64,000 bases of DNA, taken from positions 209,923 to 273,922 of the forward strand of contig CAVQEJ010000005.1 of assembly GCA_963711505.1 (NCBI GenBank). Reading direction: 5' to 3'. Shown here piece by piece: positions 19,683 to 28,886 of this stretch; position 1 is the first letter of the stretch; each line of letters begins with the position of its first letter. Source of the stretch: JAGWRA01 sp963711505. GTDB lineage: Bacteria; Acidobacteriota; Vicinamibacteria; Vicinamibacterales; CAVVIG01. The notes under the pieces were generated by a model. The model did no database searches, was not told the DNA's origin, and saw only the letters and a program-made list of their open reading frames with translations. The position numbers and the translations under genes are program-made.

Positions 19683-21164
19683 TCAGCGGCGCACCGGACG
19701 AGCGGCCTGCCGCGCCGTCGCCAGCACCTCGGCGCGGCCGATCTCGTTGGCGAGGTCATGGATGGCCGCCGGCGACACGTAGCGCGTCATCGCGAGCGAC
19801 TGCAGCGCCCGCAGCGCCGCCCGGGCCTGCGCGATCGCCCCGGTCTTCGCGTACACCCCGCCAAGGGCGATCAGGTACGTCGCGGCCCCGTGCGACGCGT
19901 CCCGCGCCCGATCGAACTGCGCGATGGCATCGTCGAACCGCGCGTGCCGCTCGGCGATGCGGCCGAGGCCGTCGTGACCGGAGGGCAATGCCGGGTCGAT
20001 CGCCAGTGCCGCCTCGAACTCGGCGGCCGCCCGATCGTCGTCTCCCGTGCGGTAGTGGATCCAGCCCTTCGTGACCCGCAGGCTCGCCGAACGCGGATCG
20101 AGCGCGATCGCTCGATCGATCTCCGCGAGCGCCGGCGCCGCCCGGCCGGCGTCCAGCAGCAGCCGGGCGTACCGGCCGCGCGCGAGCACGTCGCTCGGGT
20201 TGAGGGCGATGGCCCGGCGCAGCTCCGCTTCGCCGGACGGATCGCGGGCATCACGCAGGTAGAGCACCTCGCCGAGCGCCGCGTGCGCGCCGGCGAGTGC
20301 GGGATCGCACCGCACCGCCCGGCGTGCCGCCTGCTCCGCCCGGTCGACCGCCGTCTCCGGCGCCATCAGCAGGCACACCCGCTGCTCGAGATACGTCTCG
20401 GCCAGCCCCACCCACGCCGGCGCGAAGTCCGGATCGTCCCGCGTCGCCTGGTGAAACGCGTCGACGGCCTGCGCGAGGTCCTGGGCGGTCGCGCGGCGCA
20501 GATGGTCGCGGCCTCGCAGGTACGCGTCGTACGCGGGCCCGCTGCCGGTCGACACGCGGGCCAGCGCGACGTCCCACCGCGGCACGAACCGGACCGCCAG
20601 CACCCGCGCCACTTCCTGGGCGACGTCGCGCTGCATCGCCGCCAGATCCGCCCGATCGCGCTCGAAGCGGTCGGTCCAGAGCGTCGACCGATCGCGCACC
20701 TGCACGAGCTGCGCCGTGACGAACGCGCGCGGACCATCGAGGCGCACGCTCCCCTCGAGCACGTAGTCGACCCCCAGCTCGCGGCCGATCTGCGTCACCG
20801 GCTCCGGGCTCCCGGCGTAGGCCATCGCCGTCGTGCGGGCGATGACGGCCAGCCCCTGTGGATACATGCGGCCCAGCTGCGCGATGAGCTCCGCGGTGAG
20901 TCCGTCGCTCACGTACGCCCGGTCGGGCGGCGCGCTGAGATCCTCGAACGGCCGGACGAACAGCCGCACCCGATGCACCGGTCCACCGGCCCGCGAGGAG
21001 GCCGCGTGCGAGCCGAGCGGGTGCTCGCGCCAGAAGGCGCCGGCCACCGCCATGACGGCCAGCAGCAGCGCGACGATGGCCGGCACCGGAATGGGAAGAC
21101 GGCGTCGAGCGCGCGGACGGGCCGGAGGGGTTCGCGGCTCACGCGCAGGCGGGCTGGCGTCCAT
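19683..21164 (-). CDS. Membrane-anchored TPR protein with TolB/FlgO-like N-domain
   Basis: 493 residues from the ATG at 21164. A basic N-terminus and one membrane helix (PVPAIVALLLAVMAVAGAFW) precede a ~120-residue domain (PFEDLSAPPDRAYVSDGL, GLAVIARTTAMAYAG, ELGVDYVLEGSVRLDG). That domain is characteristic of proteins annotated as adenylate-cyclase-like or FlgO-like. TPR repeats follow to the end (for example LNPSDVLARGRYARLLLDAG). No cyclase catalytic motif is present. Such proteins are numerous in Acidobacteriota, often with DNA-binding or kinase modules that are absent here. It sits 10 bases after the M48 gene and may share its transcript. Confidence 0.8.
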   Translation of the reverse strand: MDASPPAREPRTPPARPRARRRLPIPVPAIVALLLAVMAVAGAFWREHPLGSHAASSRAGGPVHRVRLFVRPFEDLSAPPDRAYVSDGLTAELIAQLGRMYPQGLAVIARTTAMAYAGSPEPVTQIGRELGVDYVLEGSVRLDGPRAFVTAQLVQVRDRSTLWTDRFERDRADLAAMQRDVAQEVARVLAVRFVPRWDVALARVSTGSGPAYDAYLRGRDHLRRATAQDLAQAVDAFHQATRDDPDFAPAWVGLAETYLEQRVCLLMAPETAVDRAEQAARRAVRCDPALAGAHAALGEVLYLRDARDPSGEAELRRAIALNPSDVLARGRYARLLLDAGRAAPALAEIDRAIALDPRSASLRVTKGWIHYRTGDDDRAAAEFEAALAIDPALPSGHDGLGRIAERHARFDDAIAQFDRARDASHGAATYLIALGGVYAKTGAIAQARAALRALQSLAMTRYVSPAAIHDLANEIGRAEVLATARQAARPVRR

Positions 21165-21174
21165 GGAGCGGGCC

Positions 21175-22647
21175 CTATCCGACGACGACGATCTTGATCC
21201 GTTCGCCGGGCCGCGGCTGCTCGGTGGCGGCATGGTCGTTCATGATGGCGAGCGTCGCCGCCGACACGATGCTCCGGCCGGGTCCCGAGGCGATCGTGTC
21301 CCACGTGTCGCCGGCTCTCACCGTGTAGAGCCCGACCCGGTTCGGCTGGATGCGTGCCGCCTCGGCCGCCGTCAGCCGCGCGAACGACTGGATGCTGCGA
21401 TCGAAGTCGTCGACGGCCGCGTCGAACGCGTCGGGGGCCGCAAAGCCCGCGACCAGATAGACGGTGTCCCCGTTGCGCACGTAGGCCGCCCGCATCCGTG
21501 CCGTCCCGAAGTTCTGGAGGGATCCGTTGTAGGTGCCGACGTAGGCCGGCAGGTCGTTGATCGTCGCCGCGGATCCGCTGACTTCGCTGAAGCCGGCCCC
21601 GCGCATGTTCCCCTGGGCCACCTCGCTCACCGCTCCGGAGCCCGCGTGGTCGACCGCCTGCAGGAACAGGTAGCGATCGACGCCCGGCGCCTTCGCCACG
21701 ACCTGCTGCTTGCCGTTCTGAATCGACCAGCCCGGCGGAAAGCGGATGCTGAACCGGAGCGCGGGATGGAGGAACTCGCGGCCCCGGATGATCCCTTCCT
21801 GCGGATTGTCGCCGTAGATGATTCCGTCGACCCGCTGGAGGTACTGCGGCCGATCGACCGTCCACTGCCGTCCCGGGTTCGCTGCCTCGACGTCCCGGAC
21901 CACCCCGTGGACCTTCTGGACGCGGTCGGCCGGCTGCGGGTGCGTCTGCATCCAGTTGGGCACGCCGCGGTCGTCGGTCGTCGCCTGGATACGTCCGAGC
22001 GTCGTCAGCAGTTCCGGCACGCCCGTCGGATCCCAGCCGGCGCGCGACGCGTAGCGGACGCCGAGCCGGTCCGCCTGCAGTTCGTCCTCGCGGCTGTACT
22101 TGAGGAACAGGAGACCGAGCGCGCTCGACGCGGCGTCCGCGAACGGACGGGTCTCCGGCACCAGGATGCTGCCGAGGATCAGGCCGAGCTGCGCGCCGGT
22201 CGACCGCGTGTACTGCTGCGCGGCGTGCCGCGCCGTCACGTGCCCGATCTCGTGGCCGAGCACGCCGGCCAGCTGCGCTTCGGTGTCGAGATACGGCAGG
22301 ATGCCGCGCGTGATGTAGATGAATCCGCCGGGGAGCGCGAAGGCGTTGACGGCCGGTACGTCGACGACCGTGAAGTGCCAGGGCAGGTCCGGGCGCTCCG
22401 AGGCGCGGGCGAGCCGCATGCCGATCCGCTCGACGTACTGCTGGAGCGCCGGGTCGTCGTAGACGCCCATCTCCTTGCGGACCTCGACGTCGTTCTGCTG
22501 GCCGATCTGGATCTCCTGGGCCTCGCTCATCAGCGAGAGCTGACGCTCGCCGGTGGCCGCGTTCATGGCACAGCCGGCCGTCAGCAGGGCCCCGGAGACG
22601 AGCAGCGCAGCAACGGTCGGCAGCCGGACTCGTCCCTTGCGCATCAT
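21175..22647 (-). CDS. M48-family metalloprotease lipoprotein with LysM-like tail
   Basis: 490 residues. The signal peptide ends in a lipobox-like TAGC. The peptidase motif is HEIGH (GHEIGHVTARHAAQQY), with the third ligand Glu in SREDELQADRLG. The central region (PPGWSIQNGKQ, LPAYVGTYNG) is a membrane-surface domain seen in BepA/YfgC-like proteins. The last ~60 residues (YTVRAGDTWDTIA) resemble a LysM domain. It probably degrades misassembled envelope proteins in the periplasm. GGAGAAG precedes two consecutive ATGs, and the upstream one is used here. A related but separate M48 gene lies at 62399. Confidence 0.9.
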   Translation of the reverse strand: MMRKGRVRLPTVAALLVSGALLTAGCAMNAATGERQLSLMSEAQEIQIGQQNDVEVRKEMGVYDDPALQQYVERIGMRLARASERPDLPWHFTVVDVPAVNAFALPGGFIYITRGILPYLDTEAQLAGVLGHEIGHVTARHAAQQYTRSTGAQLGLILGSILVPETRPFADAASSALGLLFLKYSREDELQADRLGVRYASRAGWDPTGVPELLTTLGRIQATTDDRGVPNWMQTHPQPADRVQKVHGVVRDVEAANPGRQWTVDRPQYLQRVDGIIYGDNPQEGIIRGREFLHPALRFSIRFPPGWSIQNGKQQVVAKAPGVDRYLFLQAVDHAGSGAVSEVAQGNMRGAGFSEVSGSAATINDLPAYVGTYNGSLQNFGTARMRAAYVRNGDTVYLVAGFAAPDAFDAAVDDFDRSIQSFARLTAAEAARIQPNRVGLYTVRAGDTWDTIASGPGRSIVSAATLAIMNDHAATEQPRPGERIKIVVVG

Positions 22648-22667
22648 CGTCTTCTCCGGTCGGGCGC

Positions 22668-23822
22668 TCAGGCGCCCATCGCGGCCACGGCCGCGGCCGT
22701 TCCGGCGCCGGCCGGGACCTTCACGCCCTGCGCGCCGAGCGCCCGTTCGAGGGCCCCGAGGAACAGCAGGATCAGATGCGGCGCCGAGCTGGCCCCCATG
22801 AGTCCGACGCGCCAGACCTTGCCGGCCAGCGGCCCCAGTCCCGACCCGATCTCCATCTGGAACTCGTGCAGCAGCAGCCGCCGGACGGCCGCCTCGTCGA
22901 CGCCGGCCGGCACCGTCACCGCATTCAGCGTCCAGAGCCGCTCGCCCGCCGGCGGCAGCACCGAGAGGCCCATCGCCTCGAGTCCCGCCAGCAGGATGCG
23001 GTGATGCCGCTCGTGCCGCGCCCACCGCGCCTCGAGCCCTTCCTCGTCGATCGCCGCGAGCGCTTCGTGCAGCGCGTAGACGAGCGTGGACGACATCGTA
23101 TGGTGGTACTTCCGGCGCACCCAGTAGTCCTCGAGCAGGCTCAGATCGAAGTAGAAGCTCCGCGACTGCACCTTGCGGGCCAGGGCGTCGGGGGTGAAGA
23201 CGACCGGCGCCAGCCCGGAGGGTGCGCTCAGGCACTTCTGCGAACAGCTGTAGACGGCCCCGAGGCCCCACTGCGCCACCTCGAGCGGGTGGCCGCCGAA
23301 CGACGTCACCGCATCGACGATCGTCACGGCGCCGTGTTCGCGCGCGACGGCGGCCAGCGCCTGCACGGGGTTCAGCACGCCGGTCGACGTCTCCGCGTGC
23401 ACCATGGCGACGACGTCGGCCCCCTGGCGCTTCAGGGCGTCGCGCAGCGCCGACGGATCGCACGCCCGTCCCCACTCGACGTCGGTCCGGCTCACCGTCG
23501 CCCCGTACCGCTCGAGCATCTGCGCGAGCCGTTCGCCGAAATAGCCGGTCACGACCACGTGCGCCCGCGTACCCGGCTGCACGAGGTTGGCGACGGCGGT
23601 TTCCATGCCGGACGTGCCGGTGCCGGACACGGCGAGGGCGAAGGAGCCGCCGGGCGCCTTGAAGAGCTGCGTCAGCCGCTCGCGCATCTCGTCGAGCAGC
23701 GCCACCATCAGGGGATCGAGATGGCTGACCACCGGCGCCGCCATCGCCCGCATGACGCGGGCCGACGTGAGGCTGGGGCCGGGGCCGAGGAGAATCCGTT
23801 CGGTTGTCGGTAATGAAGCCAT
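22668..23822 (-). CDS. Class V aminotransferase (alanine/serine-glyoxylate type)
   Basis: 384 residues. The N-terminus LLGPGPSLTSARVMRAM and VSHLDPLM match alanine-glyoxylate/serine-glyoxylate aminotransferases. PLP-binding features are SGTGTSGMETAV, DAVTSFGGHPL, and the Schiff-base lysine in YSCSQKCLSAPSGLAPV. The family transfers an amino group to glyoxylate to give glycine, and some members act on ureidoglycine. The upstream gene encodes a DapA/HOGA-type aldolase, which fits glyoxylate handling. The gap to that gene is 9 bases. Confidence 0.88.
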   Translation of the reverse strand: MASLPTTERILLGPGPSLTSARVMRAMAAPVVSHLDPLMVALLDEMRERLTQLFKAPGGSFALAVSGTGTSGMETAVANLVQPGTRAHVVVTGYFGERLAQMLERYGATVSRTDVEWGRACDPSALRDALKRQGADVVAMVHAETSTGVLNPVQALAAVAREHGAVTIVDAVTSFGGHPLEVAQWGLGAVYSCSQKCLSAPSGLAPVVFTPDALARKVQSRSFYFDLSLLEDYWVRRKYHHTMSSTLVYALHEALAAIDEEGLEARWARHERHHRILLAGLEAMGLSVLPPAGERLWTLNAVTVPAGVDEAAVRRLLLHEFQMEIGSGLGPLAGKVWRVGLMGASSAPHLILLFLGALERALGAQGVKVPAGAGTAAAVAAMGA

Positions 23823-23831
23823 ACTGGTCGT

Positions 23832-24731
23832 CTAGGAAGACAGCGCCACTTCGTGGAACGCGCCGAGCTGCTGGCGCAGGGTCTCGATCGCAGCGGGCGC
23901 CGCCGGCTGCAACGGAGGACGGGGAGCGCCGGCATGATAGCCGGCCAGGTTCAGAGCCGCCTTCAGGCCCGGCACGCCGAATCCGGACGTCACCGAGCGG
24001 GCCAGCGGCGTGATCTGCCGCTGCAGCGCCAGCGCCTCCGCATGACTGCCGGCGCGCGCCAGCTGGTACAGCCGCACGCACTCTTCGGGGATCACGCAGG
24101 CGGCCGCGACGATGCCGCCCGACACGCCGAGGCACAGGCTCGCGTACAAGGTCGGCGCCGATCCGACGAGCACGTTGAAGTCGTCGGGCGTCAGCGACAC
24201 GAGGTCGGCCACCTGCGCCATGTCGCCGCCCGATTCCTTCACGCCGACGATGTTCGGGTGCTCCGCCAGGCGCGCAACGGTCGCCGGCAGCAGGTTCACG
24301 CCGGTCGCCGCGGTGAAGTTGTACAGGAGCACCGGCACCGGCGAGGCGTCGGCGATCGCCGTGTAGTGGCGGACGAACACGTCCGGCGTCATCTGGCTCT
24401 TGAAGAACGAGGGGGTCCGGACCAGCACGACATCGGCGCCGGCCGCCGCGGCTCGCCGCGCGGCGTCCACCGCCGCCTTCGTCGATTCGCGCGCCGTGCC
24501 AGCGACCAGCAGCCGATCCCGCGGAATCCGCTCGCGCGCGGCGGCAATCACCCGTTCCGACTCGTCGTCGCTGAGGAGCCCCGCCTCGCCGTTGGTGCCG
24601 AGCACCACGATGCCGGCGAGCGGCGTCTTCAGCCAGCGGTCGATGTTGAAGCGGAGCGCGTCGAAGTCGACCTCGTCCGTCCGGGCATCGAAGGGCGTGG
24701 GAATGGGCGGCAGGACACCGTGAATCTTCAT
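23832..24731 (-). CDS. DapA-family aldolase (4-hydroxy-2-oxoglutarate aldolase-like)
   Basis: 299 residues from the ATG at 24731. It has the family motif GTNGEAGLLSDDE (GTTGE loop), the active-site Tyr in VPVLLYNFTAATG and the Schiff-base lysine in NIVGVKESGGD. It is not clearly the lysine-pathway DapA: its phosphate/substrate loop (YNFTAATG rather than YNVPxRT) and the neighbouring glyoxylate aminotransferase point to a pyruvate/glyoxylate-releasing aldolase. The exact substrate is inferred. The frame stays open upstream, but family length supports this start. Confidence 0.85.
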   Translation of the reverse strand: MKIHGVLPPIPTPFDARTDEVDFDALRFNIDRWLKTPLAGIVVLGTNGEAGLLSDDESERVIAAARERIPRDRLLVAGTARESTKAAVDAARRAAAAGADVVLVRTPSFFKSQMTPDVFVRHYTAIADASPVPVLLYNFTAATGVNLLPATVARLAEHPNIVGVKESGGDMAQVADLVSLTPDDFNVLVGSAPTLYASLCLGVSGGIVAAACVIPEECVRLYQLARAGSHAEALALQRQITPLARSVTSGFGVPGLKAALNLAGYHAGAPRPPLQPAAPAAIETLRQQLGAFHEVALSS

Positions 24732-24854
24732 GGCAGGCTCCGCATCTCGCGTTCGCAGGCCACCTCCGGCCCCGGAATGGGACACGGGCGCCCTGCAACC
24801 TTGCACCGTACTAACGGGTCGTCGGAATGTCAACGAGCCGCGGGCGGGCCGCCG

Positions 24855-25913
24855 TCAGGAGCCGTCGGCGCCGTCCGCGGCGGCGGCGCTCGCGGCCCGA
24901 CCCGACGCCCGGCGGGTGTGGATGGCGATCGGGCTGGCACCCAATCCCTGGACGATGAGGTTCAGGCCCAGCACGACGACGAAGATCGCCGCGGCCGGCA
25001 CGAGCACCCAGGGAAAGTCGGCGATCGCCGACACGTTCGAAGCCTCCTGCAGCATGGCCCCCCAGCTCGGCGACGGCCCGGGGAATCCCATCCCGACGTA
25101 CGACAGGGTCGCTTCGGCGAGCACGAACGCCGGGAGGAGCACGGTGAGCTCGACCGCGAGGAAGCCCCGCGCGGCCGGCAGCAGGTGACGGAACAGCAGC
25201 CGCGCGTGGCCGGCACCGGCGGCGACGGCGGCGGTGTAGTACTCGCGGCGACGTTCCTCCGCCACGATGCCCCGCACCCCCTGCGCCACGAAAGGCGATC
25301 CGATCAGCGCCAGGATGCCGGCGAGCAGGCCGAAGACCGTCGAGGCGGGGAGCACGAGCGGCATGACCGCCCGCAGCGCCAGGATCACGTAGATGGCCGG
25401 CAGCACCAGGAGGAACTCGGCGCCGCGCATCAGCAGCTCGTCCATCGCGCCGCCCAGGTAGCCGGCCAGTCCGCCGACGAAGGCCCCGATGAGCAGCGCC
25501 CCCAGGGCCGCCGTCCCCGCCACGCCGAGGGAGAGGCGTGCGCCGTACAGCAGGCGGCTGAACGCATCGCGCCCGTAACTGTCGGCGCCCAACACCAGCA
25601 GCGGCGCCCGGGCGTCATCGGTCGACTCGACGAGATGGCCGTGCGAGAACCAGGCGAGCGGCACGCGTGTGGACCGGTCGGGCTCATATCGCCGCTCGAG
25701 GCGGCTGACGAGCCGCCACGGATAGATGAAGGGCGCGTGCCAGCGGCCCTCCGCATCGATCAGATGGGGCACGGTCGGCGGCGCGAACTGCAGGTCGGGG
25801 CGCGGGTCGTCGGGCTGGTGCGGCGCGAGCCACCGCGCACCGGCGGCCCCGATCAGCACGATGGCGATGATCGCCACGCCGACACGCCGCAACACCTGAG
25901 CTTGCTGCAACAT
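24855..25913 (-). CDS. Peptide/oligopeptide ABC transporter permease (DppC/OppC type)
   Basis: 352 residues. The first helix (VGVAIIAIVLIGAAGARWLAP) is followed by a ~90-residue periplasmic loop ending in the conserved LGADSYGRDAFSRLLYGAR, then five further helices. The EAA cytoplasmic loop is visible as YYTAAVAAGAGHARLLFRHLLP, the site that contacts the ATPase. The tail is Ala-rich and hydrophilic. It follows the DppB-type permease gene by about 106 bases with a repeat tract between them, and is part of the SBP-permease-permease operon. Confidence 0.9.
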   Translation of the reverse strand: MLQQAQVLRRVGVAIIAIVLIGAAGARWLAPHQPDDPRPDLQFAPPTVPHLIDAEGRWHAPFIYPWRLVSRLERRYEPDRSTRVPLAWFSHGHLVESTDDARAPLLVLGADSYGRDAFSRLLYGARLSLGVAGTAALGALLIGAFVGGLAGYLGGAMDELLMRGAEFLLVLPAIYVILALRAVMPLVLPASTVFGLLAGILALIGSPFVAQGVRGIVAEERRREYYTAAVAAGAGHARLLFRHLLPAARGFLAVELTVLLPAFVLAEATLSYVGMGFPGPSPSWGAMLQEASNVSAIADFPWVLVPAAAIFVVVLGLNLIVQGLGASPIAIHTRRASGRAASAAAADGADGS

Positions 25914-26010
25914 CCAGTCTCCGGACTACGGTCTGCTTCGGTCTTCAGTCTTCGGTCTGCAGTCTTCAGTTCCACGTTCCTACGTTCTACGTTCCTCGTT
26001 CTACGTTACA
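25914..26010. repeat. Degenerate 7-8-base tandem repeat tract
   Basis: The spacer between the two permease genes is built of variants of GTCTTCA/GTCTTCG/GTCTGC, changing to variants of ACGTTCC/ACGTTCT (for example TACGTTCTACG). It is pyrimidine-rich on the plus strand and has no coding sense. The same word family, inverted, occurs at 10770-10800. It could arise from slippage or serve as a recognition or structural tract. Confidence 0.7.
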
Positions 26011-26019
26011 GAGACTCCC

Positions 26020-26976
26020 CTACTCCTCCCCCAGCCGCACCCGCGGATCGACGAGGGCCAGCGCCAGATCGGAGATGAGGCTGCCGGCGGCGAGGAAGAG
26101 CGCGCCGGCCGCCGCACATCCCGCGACGAGATAGACGTCGCGCGCGCGGAGGCCGTCGTACATCAGCCGCCCGAGTCCCGGCCAGGCCGTGATGATCTCG
26201 ACGACGAACGACCCGCTGAGCAGGGTGCCGACCACCAGGCCGTAGACCGAGGCGCAGGGCCGGATCGCCACCCGCAGCGCATCGCGCCAGATCAGCCGGC
26301 CGACCGGCACGCCCCGCGCCAGGGCGGCGCGCACGAACGGCTGCGTCATCGTCTCGGCCATCGCCTGCGACTGCAGCCGCTCGAACATGGCCGCGATCGG
26401 CAGGGCCAGCGCCAGGGCCGGCAGCGTCAGGTGCCACAGCAGATCGCGCACGACGCCGACACCCGACGCGTCGAACGAGGTCATGCCGCCGATCGGGAAC
26501 CAGCCGGTCCGCGCGGCCACGAAGACGAACAGGAGCGACGTGATGAGGGGCGGCATCGCGAGCAGGACGAGCGAGGCCAGGCGGATCGCGTCGGACAGGC
26601 GGCCGGGCCGGCTGCCCGTGATGACGCCCAGCGGCAGCCCGATGAAGGTGGCGAGCGCCAGGGCCGCAAACGCGAGCACGGCGGTGTTCGCCGCCCGCTG
26701 GGGGATCAGCCCGGCCACCGGGCGGCCGTAGAGGAGCGACGTCCCGAAATCGAGGTGGGCGGCGTGATCGAGCCAGACGCCGTACTGCGTCAGGATCGGC
26801 TGATCGAGACCGTAGCGGGCGCGCGCCTGCGCCACGGCCTCGGGCCTGGCGCCGAGCCCGAAGGCTTCCGTCGCGAAATCGCCCGGCGCCATGCGCGTCA
26901 GCACCAGCGACACCGACGTCACGACGAAGACCATCAGCAGGGCGAAGACCAGGCGCCGCAGCAGATAGCGCAACAT
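26020..26976 (-). CDS. Peptide/oligopeptide ABC transporter permease (DppB/OppB type)
   Basis: 318 residues with about six membrane helices, beginning LLRRLVFALLMVFVVTSVSL. It has the typical long N-terminal helix followed by a periplasmic segment (YGLDQPILTQYGVWL). The EAA motif is FVRAALARGVPVGRLIWRDALR. It begins 4 bases after the substrate-binding protein stop. It is expected to pair with the DppC-type gene downstream. No dppD/dppF ATPase gene is present in the window. Confidence 0.9.
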   Translation of the reverse strand: MLRYLLRRLVFALLMVFVVTSVSLVLTRMAPGDFATEAFGLGARPEAVAQARARYGLDQPILTQYGVWLDHAAHLDFGTSLLYGRPVAGLIPQRAANTAVLAFAALALATFIGLPLGVITGSRPGRLSDAIRLASLVLLAMPPLITSLLFVFVAARTGWFPIGGMTSFDASGVGVVRDLLWHLTLPALALALPIAAMFERLQSQAMAETMTQPFVRAALARGVPVGRLIWRDALRVAIRPCASVYGLVVGTLLSGSFVVEIITAWPGLGRLMYDGLRARDVYLVAGCAAAGALFLAAGSLISDLALALVDPRVRLGEE

Positions 26977-26980
26977 GTTT

Positions 26981-28774
26981 TCAGCGCGTCGTGCCGGCGC
27001 CGCTCGCGGCCAGCATCTCGGGGTTCCAGAGCAGGTGCGGAGACTGAATGGCCGGCGTCGCCCGGGCGACGCGCGTGCTCATGGCGACATAGATGCGCGG
27101 CGCCACGAAACGGAGCACCGGCAGGTGCTCGGCGAAGATCTTCTGCACCTGATCGAAGAGCGCCTGGCGGACCGCCAGGTCGGGTGCCGCAATCTGACGG
27201 GCCATCAGGTCGTCGACCTGGGCCTCCCAGGGCGTGGCCGGCGTCTTCTCGCCGATGTCCCACAGGTGGGCGCTGCCCGAACTGAACCAGAAATCCGGGT
27301 TCAGGGCCGGATCCGTGTCGGTCTCGTAGACGCTGAAGTAGACGGCATCGTAGTCGTTCGACGTGAAGCGTTGCACGAGGCCGCCGACGTCGAGGCCGAC
27401 CACGTCCACCGTGATGCCGACCTTCGCGAGCGCGTCGCGGATGGCCGCCGCCCCGCGGTCGAGCGCCGTGTTCGACTTGAACGTCAACAGCGTGAAGCGC
27501 ACGGGCCGGCCCGCCGCGTCTTCGAGCTGGCCGTTCCCCGTTCGATCGCGCAGGCCGAGACCGGCCAGCAGCATCTTCGCGTGCGCCGCATCGTAGGGCG
27601 TCTGGGGCGTGTCCTTCCAGTACCAGGTGCGATTGCCGGGCGAGACCGGGCCGTACACCGGGACGCCCTCCCCCAGGTACACCGTGTCGGCGAACTGCTT
27701 CCGGTCGACCGCGTACGAGATCGCGCGCCGGAACTCGTCGCTCTGCAGCCATGCGGCGCGGGGGTCCGACGCCTTCGACGCCCGGTTCAGGTTGATCCAG
27801 AACGTGTCGGCGTTCAGCCCGACACCGAGATCGAGCAGCTTCACGCGGCCGTCGTCGGCCGCCCGCTTCAGCGAACGGTAGTCCTCCGGACGGACGGCGG
27901 AGGTCGTCATGTCGATCTGGCCCGACTCCAGCCGCAGGAGCTCGGCGTTCTGATCGGGCACGATGTCGAGAATCAGCCGGTCGAGCAGCGGCAGCGGCGC
28001 GCCCGACGCGTCCTTCAGCCAGAAGTGGGGATTGCGGGTGAAGACCAGCCGCTGCCCCGGCTCGTAACTCGACAGCACGAACGGTCCCAGCCCGGCCATC
28101 TGCGACGGGGGCGTCGCCGGCCCCCACGCGCTCGCGAGCGCGCCGTGGTCGAGCGCCGACTGGAGCAGGTGCTTCGGCAGGATCGGCAGGTTGTCGAGGA
28201 GGCGCAGTCCGGGCTCGAACGCCGACGGGAACGTGATGACCACCGTCGACGCATCCGGGGCGCTCACCTCGAGCGGCTTGCCATCGACCCGCATGGAATC
28301 GCCCAGTGGACCGCCCGTCTTCGGGTCGTAGATCGCCTTGAACGCGAAGACAACGTCAGCCGACGAGAACGGCTGCCCGTCGGAGAACTCGACGCCCTGC
28401 CGCAGGTGCAGGGTGTAGCGGCGGCCATCGTCCGACCGCGTCCAGCTATCGGCGAGGCGCGGCTCGAGCTGGTCGGTCACCCGGTTGATCCGGATGAGCT
28501 TCGCCTGCGTGAGCCTCGAGATGATGTCGGTGACGTACGTGCGCGAGGCGTACCGGTTGAAGGTCTCGGGCTCGCTGCGCACCGAAGCGACCAGCGTTCC
28601 GCCCCGGTCCGTGCCCGACGAGGCCGGCTTCGAGGAACAGCCTGCGAGCATCCCGGCCACGAGCACCAGGGACACCAGCGGCAGCAGGGACACCCGTGAC
28701 ACCCGTGAGAGGGCCACCGTGGTCGTCCGGACCCACCGAGGGAATCGATCGAAGGGGTGAAACCGCCGAGTCAA
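26981..28774 (-). CDS. ABC transporter substrate-binding lipoprotein (family 5, peptide type)
   Basis: 597 residues from a TTG at 28774 that has GGGAGG nearby. The frame extends further upstream to 28840, but no better start is seen; GTG codons at 28714-28699 are alternatives. The signal peptide ends in the lipobox LAGC. SBP-family-5 features include EPETFNRYASRTYVTDII, LRQGVEFSDGQPFSSADVVF, YEPGQRLVFTRNPHFW, and FRRAISYAVDRKQFA. It captures peptides, amino-acid-linked compounds or metals in the periplasm for the two downstream permeases. A palindrome covers the ribosome-site region and may control expression. Confidence 0.87.
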   Translation of the reverse strand: MTRRFHPFDRFPRWVRTTTVALSRVSRVSLLPLVSLVLVAGMLAGCSSKPASSGTDRGGTLVASVRSEPETFNRYASRTYVTDIISRLTQAKLIRINRVTDQLEPRLADSWTRSDDGRRYTLHLRQGVEFSDGQPFSSADVVFAFKAIYDPKTGGPLGDSMRVDGKPLEVSAPDASTVVITFPSAFEPGLRLLDNLPILPKHLLQSALDHGALASAWGPATPPSQMAGLGPFVLSSYEPGQRLVFTRNPHFWLKDASGAPLPLLDRLILDIVPDQNAELLRLESGQIDMTTSAVRPEDYRSLKRAADDGRVKLLDLGVGLNADTFWINLNRASKASDPRAAWLQSDEFRRAISYAVDRKQFADTVYLGEGVPVYGPVSPGNRTWYWKDTPQTPYDAAHAKMLLAGLGLRDRTGNGQLEDAAGRPVRFTLLTFKSNTALDRGAAAIRDALAKVGITVDVVGLDVGGLVQRFTSNDYDAVYFSVYETDTDPALNPDFWFSSGSAHLWDIGEKTPATPWEAQVDDLMARQIAAPDLAVRQALFDQVQKIFAEHLPVLRFVAPRIYVAMSTRVARATPAIQSPHLLWNPEMLAASGAGTTR

Positions 28775-28787
28775 TCCTTGACCTCCC

Positions 28788-28803
28788 GGCCAATCAATTG
28801 GCC
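28788..28803. promoter_or_regulatory. 16-bp palindrome, possible operator 1
   Basis: GGCCAATCAATTGGCC has a 7-bp stem around CA. It lies just before the SBP start and overlaps its ribosome-site region. A nearly identical site occurs 99 bp away. Confidence 0.5.
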
Positions 28804-28886
28804 GCCCGGGAAATGTTCGATCCGTGCAACTCCCGGCCACTTTTCATGCAACCGAGCAGCTCCTGGCATTGGAACCGCTGCCGGCC

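Noticed and set aside
28864..28879. Second sigma-54 site in the divergent region
   Set aside because: It keeps GG and GC but mismatches four or more consensus bases.
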